Shown here: positions 54,806-64,000 of the stretch, in pieces
Position numbering within the stretch: position 1 is the stretch's first letter
Layout: the number at the start of each line of letters is the position of its first letter
Assembly (NCBI RefSeq): GCF_029510815.1
Contig: NZ_CP120360.1
Coordinates: 434,001-498,000, forward strand
Length of the DNA stretch: 64,000 bases
Direction: 5' to 3'
Origin: Janibacter sp. DB-40
Lineage (GTDB): Bacteria; Actinomycetota; Actinomycetes; Actinomycetales; Dermatophilaceae
The notes under the pieces: model-generated
What the model was told of the DNA's origin: nothing
The model's input: only the letters and a program-made list of their open reading frames with translations
The model's database searches: none
Position numbers and translations under genes: made by a program

Positions 54806-56157
54806 TGGCATCCAGCGACACGAGCACCGGAGTCCACTCGACCCCCGGAGCGGACGACCTCGCCGAGGGCTACGTCGTCCACCTCGAGGGCGGTGACTGG
54901 GACCGCGAGATGGGCGAGCTCGGGATGAACCCCGAGGAGCGGATCATCCTCAACATGGGTCCGCAGCACCCCTCGACGCACGGCGTCCTGCGCCTCATCC
55001 TCGAGCTCGACGGCGAGACGGTGACCGAGGCGCGCGCCGGCATCGGCTACCTGCACACGGGTATCGAGAAGAACATGGAGTTCCGCACCTGGGTCCTGGG
55101 CACGACCTTCTGCACCCGGATGGACTACCTGACCCCGATGTTCCAGGAGGCGGCCTACTGCCTCGCCATCGAGAAGATCCTCGGGATCACCGACGACATC
55201 CCCGAGCGGGCCAGCGCCATCCGCGTGCTGATGATGGAGCTGACCCGCATCTCCAGCCACCTGATCTGCATGGGCACCGGTGGCATGGAGATGGGTGCGA
55301 CGACCGTGATGACGATCGGTTTCCGTGAGCGCGAGCGCATCCTGTCGATCATCGAGGCCATCACCGGTCTGCGGATGAACAACGCCTACATCCGTCCCGG
55401 CGGCGTCGCGCAGGACCTGCCGCACGGTGCCATCGACAAGATCCGCGAGACCATCCCGCAGCTGCGCAAGGGCATCGCCGAGCTGTCGGCGATCCTGCTC
55501 GAGAACCCTCTCCTGAAGGGTCGCACCAAGGACGTCGGCGTCCTGTCCCTCACGGGCTGCACCGCCCTGGGCGTCACGGGACCCGTGCTGCGCTCGACCG
55601 GGCTGCCGCACGACCTGCGCAAGCTGGACCCGTACTGCGGCTACGAGAAGTACGACTTCGAGGTCGTCACCCGGACCAATGCCGACGCCTACGACCGGTG
55701 GGCCATCCGCATCGACGAGATGCTCGAGAGCCTGAAGATCATCGAGCAGGTCACCGACGAGCTGCAGCACAACCCCGGCCCGACGATGGTGGCGGACAAG
55801 CGCATCGCGTGGCCGGCCAAGCTGGCCATCGGCGGCGACGGCCAGGGCAACAGCCTCGACCACATCCGCGAGATCATGGGCACCTCGATGGAGTCGCTCA
55901 TCCACCACTTCAAGCTGGTCACCGAGGGCTTTCGCGTCCCGCCGGGCCAGGCCTACGTCGCCATCGAGTCGCCCAAGGGCGAGCTGGGCTGCCACGTCGT
56001 CTCCGACGGTGGGACCCGGCCCTACCGGGCCCACTTCCGGGACCCGAGCTTCAACAACCTGCAGGCCGTCGCGGCCATGTGTGAAGGAGGCTTCCTCGCC
56101 GACGTCATCGTCGCGGTCGCCTCGATCGATCCCGTCATGGGAGGGGTGGACCGCTGA
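54805..56157 (+). CDS. nuoD: NADH-quinone oxidoreductase subunit D
   Basis: 450 residues from ATG 54805. [12 protein letters not shown] (about 52-63) contains the quinone-site His, [11 protein letters not shown] follows, and the 49-kDa subunit end [16 protein letters not shown] is intact. Holds the quinone head next to NuoB. Shares one base with nuoE. Confidence 0.97.
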   Translation: MASSDTSTGVHSTPGADDLAEGYVVHLEGGDWDREMGELGMNPEERIILNMGPQHPSTHGVLRLILELDGETVTEARAGIGYLHTGIEKNMEFRTWVLGTTFCTRMDYLTPMFQEAAYCLAIEKILGITDDIPERASAIRVLMMELTRISSHLICMGTGGMEMGATTVMTIGFRERERILSIIEAITGLRMNNAYIRPGGVAQDLPHGAIDKIRETIPQLRKGIAELSAILLENPLLKGRTKDVGVLSLTGCTALGVTGPVLRSTGLPHDLRKLDPYCGYEKYDFEVVTRTNADAYDRWAIRIDEMLESLKIIEQVTDELQHNPGPTMVADKRIAWPAKLAIGGDGQGNSLDHIREIMGTSMESLIHHFKLVTEGFRVPPGQAYVAIESPKGELGCHVVSDGGTRPYRAHFRDPSFNNLQAVAAMCEGGFLADVIVAVASIDPVMGGVDR

Positions 56158-57020
56158 TGTCGATCAAGTTCGGCAGGCAGACCGAGTTCGGCTATCTCTA
56201 CGTCTCGTCGGAGAGCAAGGAGCCGTACACCGTCGAGGTGCTCGAGCAGCTCACCGCCGACTCGCAGGAGATCATCGCGCGCTACCCGCAGAAGCGCTCG
56301 GCGCTGCTGCCGATGCTGCACCTCGTCCAGAGCGTCGACGGCTACGTCACCGGCCGGGGCATCGAGTTCTGTGCGCAGCTGCTCGACCTGACCGCTGCCG
56401 AGGTCTCGGGCGTGGCCACGTTCTACACGCAGTACAAGCGCCACCCCAGCGGTGAGTACAACGTCGGCGTCTGCACCAACACCCTGTGCGCGATCATGGG
56501 CGGCGACCAGATCTGGGACACCGTCAGCGAGCACCTGGGGGTCGGCCACGACGAGACCACCGAGGACGGCAAGATCACCCTCGAGCGCGTCGAGTGCAAC
56601 GCGGCGTGCGACTTCGCTCCGGTCGTGATGACCAACTGGGAGTTCTTCGACAACCAGACCCCCGAGTCGACGGTCGAGCTCGTCGACGACCTGCGTGCGG
56701 GCAAGCCGGTGAAGCCCACGCGCGGCCCGGACCGCGTGTGCAGCTTCAAGGAGACCTCTCGTCTCCTCGCCGGCTTCACCGACGGCCGTGCGGACGAAGG
56801 GGTCGGGGCCGGCCCCGCCTCCCTCCGCGGCATCGAGGTGGCCCGTCGCGAGGGATGGACCGCGCCGGGTGACGAGCACGAGGAGCCGAGGCCCACGACC
56901 ACGCCCGACGAGGCGGGCGAGCAGGTCGAGGGCCTGGCGGCCGGTCGCCACGTCCCCGCCGACGTGGACAACGTCTCCGACCAGACCCCGCCGGACAGCA
57001 CGGACGAGAAGGGGGAGTGA
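56157..57020 (+). CDS. nuoE: NADH-quinone oxidoreductase subunit E
   Basis: 287 residues from ATG 56157. [2Fe-2S] N1a ligands in CTNTLC (about 106-111) and CNAAC (about 148-152). The domain ends near 185; a disordered C-terminal extension of about 100 residues follows, longer than in proteobacteria and typical of actinobacteria. Confidence 0.95.
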   Translation: MSIKFGRQTEFGYLYVSSESKEPYTVEVLEQLTADSQEIIARYPQKRSALLPMLHLVQSVDGYVTGRGIEFCAQLLDLTAAEVSGVATFYTQYKRHPSGEYNVGVCTNTLCAIMGGDQIWDTVSEHLGVGHDETTEDGKITLERVECNAACDFAPVVMTNWEFFDNQTPESTVELVDDLRAGKPVKPTRGPDRVCSFKETSRLLAGFTDGRADEGVGAGPASLRGIEVARREGWTAPGDEHEEPRPTTTPDEAGEQVEGLAAGRHVPADVDNVSDQTPPDSTDEKGE

Positions 57021-57025
57021 CCGGG

Positions 57026-58351
57026 ATGTCGACGCAGCTGACCCCGATCCTGACCAAGTTCTGGGACCACCCGCAGTCCTGGACCATGGCCACCTACGAG
57101 GACAACGGCGGGTACCGAGCACTGCGCTCGGCACTGGAGATGGACCCGACCGACCTGGTGCAGGTGACCAAGGACTCCGGCCTGCGCGGCCGTGGTGGCG
57201 CCGGGTTCCCCACCGGCATGAAGTGGGGCTTCCTCCCGCCGCACGACGGCGGACCGCGCTACCTGGTGGTCAACGCCGACGAGTCCGAGCCCGGCACGTG
57301 CAAGGACATCCCGCTGATGATGGCCGCCCCGCACTTCCTCATCGAGGGCGCGATCATCACCTCCTTCGCCATCGGGTCCGACACCGCCTTCATCTACGTG
57401 CGCGGCGAGGTGGCCCACGTCTACCGCCGCCTGCTGCGCGCGGTCGAGGAGGCCTACGCGGCCGGCTACCTCGGCAAGGACATCCTCGGCACGGGGTACA
57501 ACCTGGACATCGTCGTCCACGCCGGTGCCGGCGCCTACATCTGCGGTGAGGAGACCGCGCTGCTGGACTCCCTCGAGGGGCGTCGCGGCCAACCCCGCCT
57601 CAAGCCCCCCTTCCCCGCGGTCGCCGGCCTGTACGCGCGTCCGACGGTGGTCAACAACGTCGAAAGCATCGCCTCCGTCCCGCTGATCGTCGGCAAGGGC
57701 GCAGAGTGGTTCTCCGACATGGGCACCGAGAAGTCCCAGGGGTTCGGGATCTTCTCCCTGTCCGGCCACGTGAAGCACCCGGGCCAGTACGAGGCGCCGC
57801 TGGGGATCACCCTGCGCGAGCTGATCGACCTGGCCGGTGGCATGCGGGACCCGAACCACCCGCTGAAGTTCTGGACGCCGGGCGGGTCCTCGACGCCGAT
57901 CTTCACCGACCAGCACCTCGACGTGCCGCTCGACTTCGAGTCCGTGGCCGCCCACGGGTCGATGCTCGGCACCCGGGCCCTGCAGATCTTCGACGACACG
58001 GTCTCGGTCGTGCGCGCGGTGAGCCGGTGGAACGACTTCTACATGCACGAGTCCTGCGGCAAGTGCACCCCGTGCCGTGAGGGCACCTACTGGCTCGCCC
58101 AGATCCTGCACCGGATCGAGGAGGGTCGCGGCACCCAGCAGGACATCGACATGCTCGTCGACATCTGCGACAACATCCTCGGCCGTGCGTTCTGCGCGCT
58201 CGGTGACGGGGCCACGAGCCCGATCACCTCGGCCGTGCAGTACTTCCGTGAGGAGTTCGAGGCCGGCTGCCACACGCCGGCCAGCGAGCTCTTCCCGCCA
58301 GCGGCCGCGACGCTCTTCGCCAACCAGGAGACTGTGCAGGTGACCACATGA
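57026..58351 (+). CDS. nuoF: NADH-quinone oxidoreductase subunit F
   Basis: 441 residues from ATG 57026, chosen because GGGGGAG lies at a normal distance; GTG 57017, overlapping the nuoE stop as GTGA, would add three residues. [13 protein letters not shown] is the NADH site, ESEPGTCKD and [12 protein letters not shown] bind FMN, and [11 protein letters not shown] binds the N3 [4Fe-4S] cluster. Stop overlaps nuoG by ATGA. Confidence 0.96.
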   Translation: MSTQLTPILTKFWDHPQSWTMATYEDNGGYRALRSALEMDPTDLVQVTKDSGLRGRGGAGFPTGMKWGFLPPHDGGPRYLVVNADESEPGTCKDIPLMMAAPHFLIEGAIITSFAIGSDTAFIYVRGEVAHVYRRLLRAVEEAYAAGYLGKDILGTGYNLDIVVHAGAGAYICGEETALLDSLEGRRGQPRLKPPFPAVAGLYARPTVVNNVESIASVPLIVGKGAEWFSDMGTEKSQGFGIFSLSGHVKHPGQYEAPLGITLRELIDLAGGMRDPNHPLKFWTPGGSSTPIFTDQHLDVPLDFESVAAHGSMLGTRALQIFDDTVSVVRAVSRWNDFYMHESCGKCTPCREGTYWLAQILHRIEEGRGTQQDIDMLVDICDNILGRAFCALGDGATSPITSAVQYFREEFEAGCHTPASELFPPAAATLFANQETVQVTT

Positions 58352-60717
58352 CCACCACGAGCGACAAGCAGACGTCCGGGGCCGACCCCAAGCCCGACCT
58401 CGTCACCGTCACCATCGACGGGATGGAGGTGTCCGTCCCCCGCAACACCCTGATCATCCGCGCGGCCGAGCAGGCAGGGATCGAGATCCCGCGCTTCTGC
58501 GACCACCCGCTGCTGGACCCGATCGGCGCCTGCCGCCAGTGCCTCGTCGAGGTGGCCACCCCGGACCGCGAGGGCAACGTCAAGCCGATGCCCAAGCCCC
58601 AGCCGAGCTGCACCATGACGGTCAGCGACGGCATGCAGGTGCGCAGCCAGCACACCTCGCCGATCGCGGACAAGGGCCAGCAGGGGATCATGGAGCTGCT
58701 CCTGATCAACCACCCGCTGGACTGCCCGGTCTGCGACAAGGGCGGCGAGTGCCCCCTGCAGAACCAGGCGATGAGCAATGGCCGCCCCACCTCGCGTTTC
58801 GACGACATCAAGCGCACCTACCCCAAGCCGATCAACATCTCCTCCCAGGTCCTGCTGGACCGTGATCGCTGCATCCTGTGCACGCGGTGCACCCGCTTCT
58901 CCTCCCAGATCGCCGGTGACCCCTTCATCGAGATGGGGGAGCGCGGTGCCCTGCAGCAGGTGCTGATCTACGAGGAGAAGCCCTTCGAGTCCTACTTCTC
59001 GGGCAACACCGTCCAGATCTGCCCGGTGGGCGCCCTCACCGGTGCGGCGTACCGCTTCCGCTCGCGTCCGTTCGACCTCGTCTCGACGCCGGACATCTGC
59101 GAGCACTGCGCCTCCGGCTGCTCCATCCGCAGCGACCACCGTCGTGGCACCGTCCTGCGTCGCATGGCTGGCAACGACCCCGAGGTCAACGAGGAGTGGA
59201 ACTGCGACAAGGGCCGCTGGGCCTTCACCTGGGCCTCCCTGGGTGACCGCCTCGAGTTCCCGATGGTCCGGGACGAAGGGGGCGAGCTGCGCGTCGTCTC
59301 GTGGCAGGAGGCCCTCGCGGCCGCTGCGGACGGTCTGCGTGCCGCCCGGGGGCACGGCGTGCTCACCGGCGGCCGCGTGAGCATCGAGGACGCCCACGCC
59401 TATGCCACCCTCGCTCGCGAGGTCCTCGGGACGGACAACATCGACATGCGCGCCCGGCCGCACTCGGCCGAGGAGCGCGACGTCCTCCTGCGCCACGTCG
59501 CGGGTGCGACCCCGCAGACCGGTGGCGTGACGTACAGGCAGCTGGAGCAGGCCGGATCGGTCCTCCTCGTCGGCTTCGAGCCGGAGGAGGAGAGCCCCAT
59601 CGTCTTCCTGCGGCTGCGCAAGGCGTACCGCAAGCACGGTCTGAAGGTCCACGCGGTCGCACCGATGGCGACCCGCGGCCTGACCAAGATGGGCGGCAGC
59701 CTCATCCCGTCCGCCCCCGGCACCGAGACCGAGGTGCTGGCCGCCCTGGCTGGCGACGACGCACCGGAGTCGTTGGCCGCGGCCCACGCCGCACTGCGCG
59801 AGGAGGGCGCGACCATCCTCGTCGGTGAGCGTCTGGCGACCGTGCCCGGTGCCCTGACCGCCGCAGCCCGCCTCGCCGAGACCACCGGTGCCCGCCTCGC
59901 GTGGATCCCACGTCGTGCGGGGGAGCGCGGCGCGATCGCCGCCGGTTGTCTCCCGACCGGCGACGGCCTCGACACCGCGGGGATCCTCGCGGCCGCCGGT
60001 GCCGGGTCGATCGGCGGTCTCGTCGTCGGTGGCGTGGACGCCGACGACATCGGCACGGCCGGAGCCCGCCAGGCCTTCGAGCGGGCATTCGTCGTCTCGC
60101 TCGAGGTGCGCCCGAGCAACGTCACCGAGCACGCCGACGTCGTCCTGCCGGTCGCCCCGCACGCGGAGCGCGCGGGCAGCTTCATGGACTGGGAAGGACG
60201 GGTTCGTCCCTTCGAGGTCTCCCTCGAGACCAACGCCGTGCCGGACCACCGGGTGCTGCACATGCTCGCCGACGCGATGGGTGCCTTCCTGGGGACCCGT
60301 ACGGTCACAGAGGCCCGGCGCGCCATCGAGGCCACCGCGGCCCCGACGGCCAGCGGCCCGCTGACCGACGTTCCCGCGACCGTCGCGCCCGAGCCCGGTG
60401 CCGGCGAGGCGGTCCTGGCGACGTGGCGTCCGCTGCTCGACAAGGGCACGATGCAGGACGGCGAGCCCTTCCTGGCCGGCACCGCCAAGGCGCCGCGTGC
60501 GGCCCTCTCCCCGCTGACGGCCCAGTCCCTGGGGATCGTCGAGGGCGACCTCGTCACGGTCTCCGCCGACGACGTGCGCATCACCCTTCCGGCCGACATC
60601 CGCGCGATGGTCGACCACGTCGTGTGGCTGCCGACCAACTCCGAGAGCTGCGACGTGCGCAGTCTCTCCGGGCGAGCCGGAGCGATCGTCTCCGTGATGA
60701 AGGGCGGTGCTGCGTGA
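58348..60717 (+). CDS. nuoG: NADH-quinone oxidoreductase subunit G
   Basis: 789 residues from ATG 58348. N-terminal ferredoxin domain [32 protein letters not shown], then [12 protein letters not shown] and a further cluster ICEHCASGC that is the extra N7-type site; ICPVGALT follows. The remaining 500 residues are the molybdopterin-oxidoreductase-like domain without the cofactor role. Carries electrons from NuoF to NuoI. Stop overlaps nuoH (GTGA). Confidence 0.95.
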   Translation: MTTTSDKQTSGADPKPDLVTVTIDGMEVSVPRNTLIIRAAEQAGIEIPRFCDHPLLDPIGACRQCLVEVATPDREGNVKPMPKPQPSCTMTVSDGMQVRSQHTSPIADKGQQGIMELLLINHPLDCPVCDKGGECPLQNQAMSNGRPTSRFDDIKRTYPKPINISSQVLLDRDRCILCTRCTRFSSQIAGDPFIEMGERGALQQVLIYEEKPFESYFSGNTVQICPVGALTGAAYRFRSRPFDLVSTPDICEHCASGCSIRSDHRRGTVLRRMAGNDPEVNEEWNCDKGRWAFTWASLGDRLEFPMVRDEGGELRVVSWQEALAAAADGLRAARGHGVLTGGRVSIEDAHAYATLAREVLGTDNIDMRARPHSAEERDVLLRHVAGATPQTGGVTYRQLEQAGSVLLVGFEPEEESPIVFLRLRKAYRKHGLKVHAVAPMATRGLTKMGGSLIPSAPGTETEVLAALAGDDAPESLAAAHAALREEGATILVGERLATVPGALTAAARLAETTGARLAWIPRRAGERGAIAAGCLPTGDGLDTAGILAAAGAGSIGGLVVGGVDADDIGTAGARQAFERAFVVSLEVRPSNVTEHADVVLPVAPHAERAGSFMDWEGRVRPFEVSLETNAVPDHRVLHMLADAMGAFLGTRTVTEARRAIEATAAPTASGPLTDVPATVAPEPGAGEAVLATWRPLLDKGTMQDGEPFLAGTAKAPRAALSPLTAQSLGIVEGDLVTVSADDVRITLPADIRAMVDHVVWLPTNSESCDVRSLSGRAGAIVSVMKGGAA

Positions 60718-62117
60718 ACACCCTCACGATCCTGACCACGGCTGCCGAGCAGCCGGTGGTGGCCGACTTCAGCGACACCCCGGTGTGGCTCTCGCTCGTC
60801 AAGGCCCTGATGCTCTTCGTCTACCTGCTCATCAGCGTCCTGCTGATGATCTGGTTCGAGCGGCGCATGATCGGCCGGATGCAGCAGCGCCCTGGTCCCA
60901 ACCGGGTGGGGCCCTTCGGTCTCCTCCAGTCCCTGGCCGACGGCATGAAGTCGATGCTCAAGGAGGACGTGCGCCCGAAGGCGGCCGACGCCCTGATCTT
61001 CACCCTGGCGCCGGTCCTGTTCGCCTCCGCGGCCTTCATCTCCTTCGCCATCGTCCCCATCGGCGGTGAGGTCGAGCTGTTCGGCCACACCACGCCGCTG
61101 CAGCTGACCGACCTTCCCGTCGCCGCGCTCCTCGTCCTCGCGGTCGCCGGCATCGCCGCCTACGGGATCGTCCTCGGTGGCTGGTCGGCCGGCTCGACCT
61201 ACCCGCTGCTGGGTGGTCTGCGCGCGACCGCGCAGATCATCTCCTACGAGATCGCGATGGGTCTGGCCCTGGTGGCCGTCTTCATGTACGCCGGGTCGAT
61301 GTCGACGAGCGAGATCGTCGCCGCGCAGTCGGATCTGTGGTTCATCATCCCGGCCTGCGTGTCCTTCGTGCTGTACATCATCACCATGGTCGGCGAGACC
61401 AACCGGCTGCCCTTCGACCTCGCCGAGGGAGAGGGCGAGCTCGTCGGTGGGTACTTCACCGAGTACTCCGGCATGCGCTTCGCCATGTTCTTCCTCGGTG
61501 AGTACGTCAACATGTTCACCGTCGCCGGCCTGGCCACCACCTTCTTCCTCGGCGGGTGGCAGGCGCCCCCCGGCATCGCCGCGATCGGCGACGGCATGTT
61601 CAACACCGGCTGGTGGGGCGTGCTGTGGTTCACCCTGAAGATGTGGCTGTTCATGTGGGGCTTCGTCTGGCTGCGCGGCACCCTGCTGCGGACCCGGTAC
61701 GACCAGTTCATGCGCCTGGGGTGGAAGTTCCTCATGCCCGTGGCCGTCGCCTGGGTGGTCGTCGTGGCCTTCATCCGCGGTGCCGACGCCGGCTTCTTCG
61801 GTGACAGCACGATCTCCGTCCTCGGTCGGGCCTTCCCGGTCTCCTCGCTGATCATCATCGGCTTCCTCGCCGCGCTCGTCTTCGGGGCGATGTGGATCTG
61901 GGAGACCCGCGCGGAGAAGAAGGCCGACGAGATCGAGGAGGCCAACGTCCTCCCCGGCGAGGTCGACCCCTTCGCCGGTGGGCACCCCGTCCCGCCGCTG
62001 CCCGGCCAGCGACTCGTGGAGACCCCGCGGGACGGGACCGCGATCGAGACCACGCCGGCGCGCACCCGGCAGACCAGCGCACCGCTCGCCGAGCAGGAGG
62101 AGCACAACCGTGGCTGA
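60714..62117 (+). CDS. nuoH: NADH-quinone oxidoreductase subunit H
   Basis: 467 residues from GTG 60714. Eight helices; [24 protein letters not shown] (shown by its [15 protein letters not shown] part) is the ND1 signature, and [17 protein letters not shown] the quinone-channel loop. A 50-residue disordered C-terminus is actinobacterial. Overlaps nuoI by eight bases. Confidence 0.96.
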   Translation: MNTLTILTTAAEQPVVADFSDTPVWLSLVKALMLFVYLLISVLLMIWFERRMIGRMQQRPGPNRVGPFGLLQSLADGMKSMLKEDVRPKAADALIFTLAPVLFASAAFISFAIVPIGGEVELFGHTTPLQLTDLPVAALLVLAVAGIAAYGIVLGGWSAGSTYPLLGGLRATAQIISYEIAMGLALVAVFMYAGSMSTSEIVAAQSDLWFIIPACVSFVLYIITMVGETNRLPFDLAEGEGELVGGYFTEYSGMRFAMFFLGEYVNMFTVAGLATTFFLGGWQAPPGIAAIGDGMFNTGWWGVLWFTLKMWLFMWGFVWLRGTLLRTRYDQFMRLGWKFLMPVAVAWVVVVAFIRGADAGFFGDSTISVLGRAFPVSSLIIIGFLAALVFGAMWIWETRAEKKADEIEEANVLPGEVDPFAGGHPVPPLPGQRLVETPRDGTAIETTPARTRQTSAPLAEQEEHNRG

Positions 62118-62760
62118 CGACGAGACCAAGGGCGGGTTCTTCGGGGACCTCTTCGCCCCCGTTGCCGGATTCGGGGTGACCTTCCAGACGATGTTCCGGA
62201 AGGTCGCCACGCAGGAGTACCCCGAGGTGAAGTGGCCGACCCAGCCACGATTCCACGGGCGCCACCAGCTCAACCGCCACCCCGACGGTCTGGAGAAGTG
62301 CGTCGGCTGCGAGTTGTGCGCCTGGGCGTGCCCGGCGGACGCGATCCTGGTCGAGGGTGCCGACAACGACGACGAGCGGGGGCTGCGCTTCAGCCCCGGC
62401 GAGCGGTACGGGCACATCTACCAGATCAACTACCTGCGCTGTATCTTCTGCGGCCTGTGCATCGAGGCGTGCCCCACGCGTGCCCTGACGATGACCAACG
62501 AGTACGAGCTGGCCGACAACAACCGCGCCGACCTGATCTACACCAAGGAGCAGCTGCTCGCACCGCTGCAGGAGGGCATGATCTCCGCGCCCCACCCCAT
62601 GGTCGAGGGCATGAACGAGCGTGACTACTACAACGGCAAGGTGGCTGCCGCGACCGACGAGCAGCGCGCCTGGGTCGACGAGCACGCCGTCGACGACAGC
62701 GGGAGCACCCCGACGGGCGAGGCAGTGGCTCCCGGGAACCACGCGGAGGACGTTCGATGA
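62110..62760 (+). CDS. nuoI: NADH-quinone oxidoreductase subunit I
   Basis: 216 residues from GTG 62110. Two [4Fe-4S] ferredoxin motifs, [12 protein letters not shown] (about 62-73) and [12 protein letters not shown] (about 113-124), which bind N6a and N6b between NuoG and NuoB. A C-terminal tail of about 60 residues is extra. Overlaps nuoJ by ATGA. Confidence 0.96.
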   Translation: MADDETKGGFFGDLFAPVAGFGVTFQTMFRKVATQEYPEVKWPTQPRFHGRHQLNRHPDGLEKCVGCELCAWACPADAILVEGADNDDERGLRFSPGERYGHIYQINYLRCIFCGLCIEACPTRALTMTNEYELADNNRADLIYTKEQLLAPLQEGMISAPHPMVEGMNERDYYNGKVAAATDEQRAWVDEHAVDDSGSTPTGEAVAPGNHAEDVR

Positions 62761-63578
62761 CCGGCACCGGTGAGGCCGTTCTCTTCTGGCTGCTCAGCGC
62801 CGTCGCCGTCCCGGGGGCCCTCGCGCTGCTCTTCGCCCGCAAGGCGGTGCACGCGGCCATCGGCATGGTGACGACCATGATCGTCATCGGCGCGTTCTAC
62901 CTCCTGCAGGAGGCACCCTTCCTGGGCATCGTGCACATCTTCGTCTACACCGGCGCCGTGATGATGCTCTTCCTCTTCGTCGTCATGCTCGTCGGTGTCG
63001 ACCACTCGGACTCGCTCGTCGAGACCCTCAAGGGCCAGCGCTTCATGACCGTGCTGCTGTCCCTGGGCCTGGTCGCCCTGCTCGTCGGCGCCGTCGGTCG
63101 GATCACCTACACGGGCGACCCGAACCTGACCGCGGTCAACACCGACCCGGGCAACGTCGAGGCCATCGCCTACCTCGTCTTCGGCAAGTACGTGTGGCTC
63201 TTCGAGGTCACGGCCGGTCTGCTGACCGTCGCCGCCCTCGGCGCGATGACCTTCGCCCACCGCGAGCGGATCATCGCCAAGCCGACGCAGAAGGAGTGGA
63301 TGGAGAAGCGCTTCCGCGAGGGCGAGCACCTCGCCGGCCTCCCGGTCCCCGGCGTCTACGCCCGCCACAACGCGGTCGACACCCCGGCCCTGCTGCCCGA
63401 CGGCAGCATCTCCGAGCTCTCGCTCAACCGGGTGCTGGTCGCCCGCGAGCAGGTCACGCCACCGACCCGCTACACCGAGATCGACGAGCACGAAAGTCGC
63501 ACGGACGAGTCGGCTGGGTCCACTGAGTCCCTGGGCCGCACGGCCTCCGAGAGCACGCCTGAAGGGAGGCAGCAGTGA
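62757..63578 (+). CDS. nuoJ: NADH-quinone oxidoreductase subunit J
   Basis: 273 residues from ATG 62757. Five helices with the ND6 pattern ([20 protein letters not shown]) and a hydrophilic C-terminus of about 100 residues. Part of the proton-pumping arm. Overlaps nuoK by GTGA. Confidence 0.94.
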   Translation: MTGTGEAVLFWLLSAVAVPGALALLFARKAVHAAIGMVTTMIVIGAFYLLQEAPFLGIVHIFVYTGAVMMLFLFVVMLVGVDHSDSLVETLKGQRFMTVLLSLGLVALLVGAVGRITYTGDPNLTAVNTDPGNVEAIAYLVFGKYVWLFEVTAGLLTVAALGAMTFAHRERIIAKPTQKEWMEKRFREGEHLAGLPVPGVYARHNAVDTPALLPDGSISELSLNRVLVAREQVTPPTRYTEIDEHESRTDESAGSTESLGRTASESTPEGRQQ

Positions 63579-63874
63579 GTCCGCTGAACTACATCTACCT
63601 GGCGATCATCCTCTTCGCGATCGGCAGCGCGACCGTCCTGCTGCGGCGCAACGCGATCATCGTCTTCATGGGCGTGGAGCTCATGCTCAACGCGGCGTCG
63701 CTCGCCTTCGTCACCTTTGCCCGCATGCACGGCTCCGTCGAGGGACAGGTCATCGCGATGTTCGTGATGGTCGTCGCCGCGGCCGAGGTCGTCGTCGGTC
63801 TGGCCATCATCATGGCCGTCTTCCGTGCCCGCCGGTCGGCCTCGGTCGACGACGCCAACCTGCTGAAGCTGTAA
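63575..63874 (+). CDS. nuoK: NADH-quinone oxidoreductase subunit K
   Basis: 99 residues from GTG 63575. Three helices; [17 protein letters not shown] holds the conserved membrane Glu of the ND4L family, and [13 protein letters not shown] the second. Normal length. Confidence 0.96.
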   Translation: MSPLNYIYLAIILFAIGSATVLLRRNAIIVFMGVELMLNAASLAFVTFARMHGSVEGQVIAMFVMVVAAAEVVVGLAIIMAVFRARRSASVDDANLLKL

Positions 63875-63883
63875 GGAGCCACC

Positions 63884-64000
63884 TTGCTCACCGCACTGTC
63901 TGCGACGGCTGCCCAGGTGACCGCCGCTGCCGCGCCCGAGCCGGCCTCGGGGGTCACCGCCCTCGGCTGGCTGCTCGTCGCCCTGCCGCTGCTGGGTGCC
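63884..64000 (+). CDS. nuoL: NADH-quinone oxidoreductase subunit L, 3'-truncated by window end
   Basis: First 39 codons from TTG 63884, preceded by AAGGAG six bases upstream; a GTG at 63917 is less likely. The first helix begins (ALGWLLVALPLLGA). NuoL is the distal antiporter-like pump subunit, and its position after nuoK is the standard order. Confidence 0.85.
   Translation, partial: MLTALSATAAQVTAAAAPEPASGVTALGWLLVALPLLGA

Noticed and set aside
58087..60618. An 843-codon minus-strand frame
   Set aside because: Antisense to nuoF and nuoG; composition is the mirrored Arg/Ala/Gly/Val-rich type with no domain.
59400..62417. A 1005-codon open frame on the minus strand
   Set aside because: It is antisense to nuoG, nuoH and nuoI, whose products have all cofactor motifs. 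High GC opens long antisense frames.

Overview
The window comes from a very high-GC Gram-positive chromosome (Actinomycetota). The evidence is frequent GTG starts, dense start/stop overlaps, apparently leaderless promoters with TAGCGT-like -10 boxes, a Pmt mannosyltransferase, menaquinone-based respiration, a GlpR-type membrane receptor and a RepSA-type integrative element. Gene order and protein style suggest Micrococcales, probably an Intrasporangiaceae (Janibacter-like) organism. That placement is inference from memory, not a database result.

Layout. (1) 1-6.5 kb: the end of a penicillin-acylase-family enzyme, folate cyclo-ligase, UDP-glucose pyrophosphorylase, a GNAT acetyltransferase, a GlpR-like membrane protein and an AI-2E-family transporter. 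(2) 6.6-12.5 kb: tRNA-Ala(CGC) occupied by a ~5.9-kb integrated element. It has a 46-bp duplicated att core, overlapping rep-xis-int genes, a nested dyad beside rep, and two cargo genes (an unknown membrane protein and a GAF-ANTAR regulator). No transfer gene is visible. (3) 12.6-20.8 kb: mixed metabolic and stress-type genes (two dienelactone-hydrolase-like proteins, DUF2231, FUSC exporter, SDR, flavin oxidoreductase, HAD phosphatase, PQQ-type sugar dehydrogenase lipoprotein). (4) 20.8-26.7 kb: a redox/metal module. It comprises a NarK-type transporter, an FNR-type operator, a separate HMA metal-binding protein, a P1B ATPase with CPG instead of CPC, a quinone-oxidoreductase-like enzyme, a cupin, a strong terminator, and an FNR-like regulator with two cysteines. 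(5) 26.7-31.7 kb: DUF3152 protease-like protein, RecB-like nuclease, protein O-mannosyltransferase and divergent rsmI. (6) 31.7-36.8 kb: histidine phosphatase plus system II cytochrome c maturation genes (tlpA/resA, ccdA, resB, ccsB) and a DUF4229 protein. (7) 36.8-52.9 kb: menaquinone biosynthesis (menA, menE, menB, menC, menD, menF, menG and a geranylgeranyl-reductase-type menJ), interrupted by a GntP permease, a small alarmone synthetase, a VOC protein, and a WXG100-like/alpha-beta hydrolase pair. (8) 53.0-64.0 kb: the nuo operon nuoA-K plus the start of nuoL, tightly coupled.

Taken together the second half is a respiratory block: complex I reduces the menaquinone made by the men genes, and the ccs genes mature the c-type cytochromes that re-oxidise it. 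The most unusual points are the FNR-box/FNR-like-regulator metal module, the element architecture (arm-type sites, nested dyad), the WXG-like/hydrolase pair between menC and menD, a 12-bp inverted repeat inside menD, the GlpR receptor without its usual MoeA-like neighbour, and strong over-representation of the octamer GAAGGGGG.
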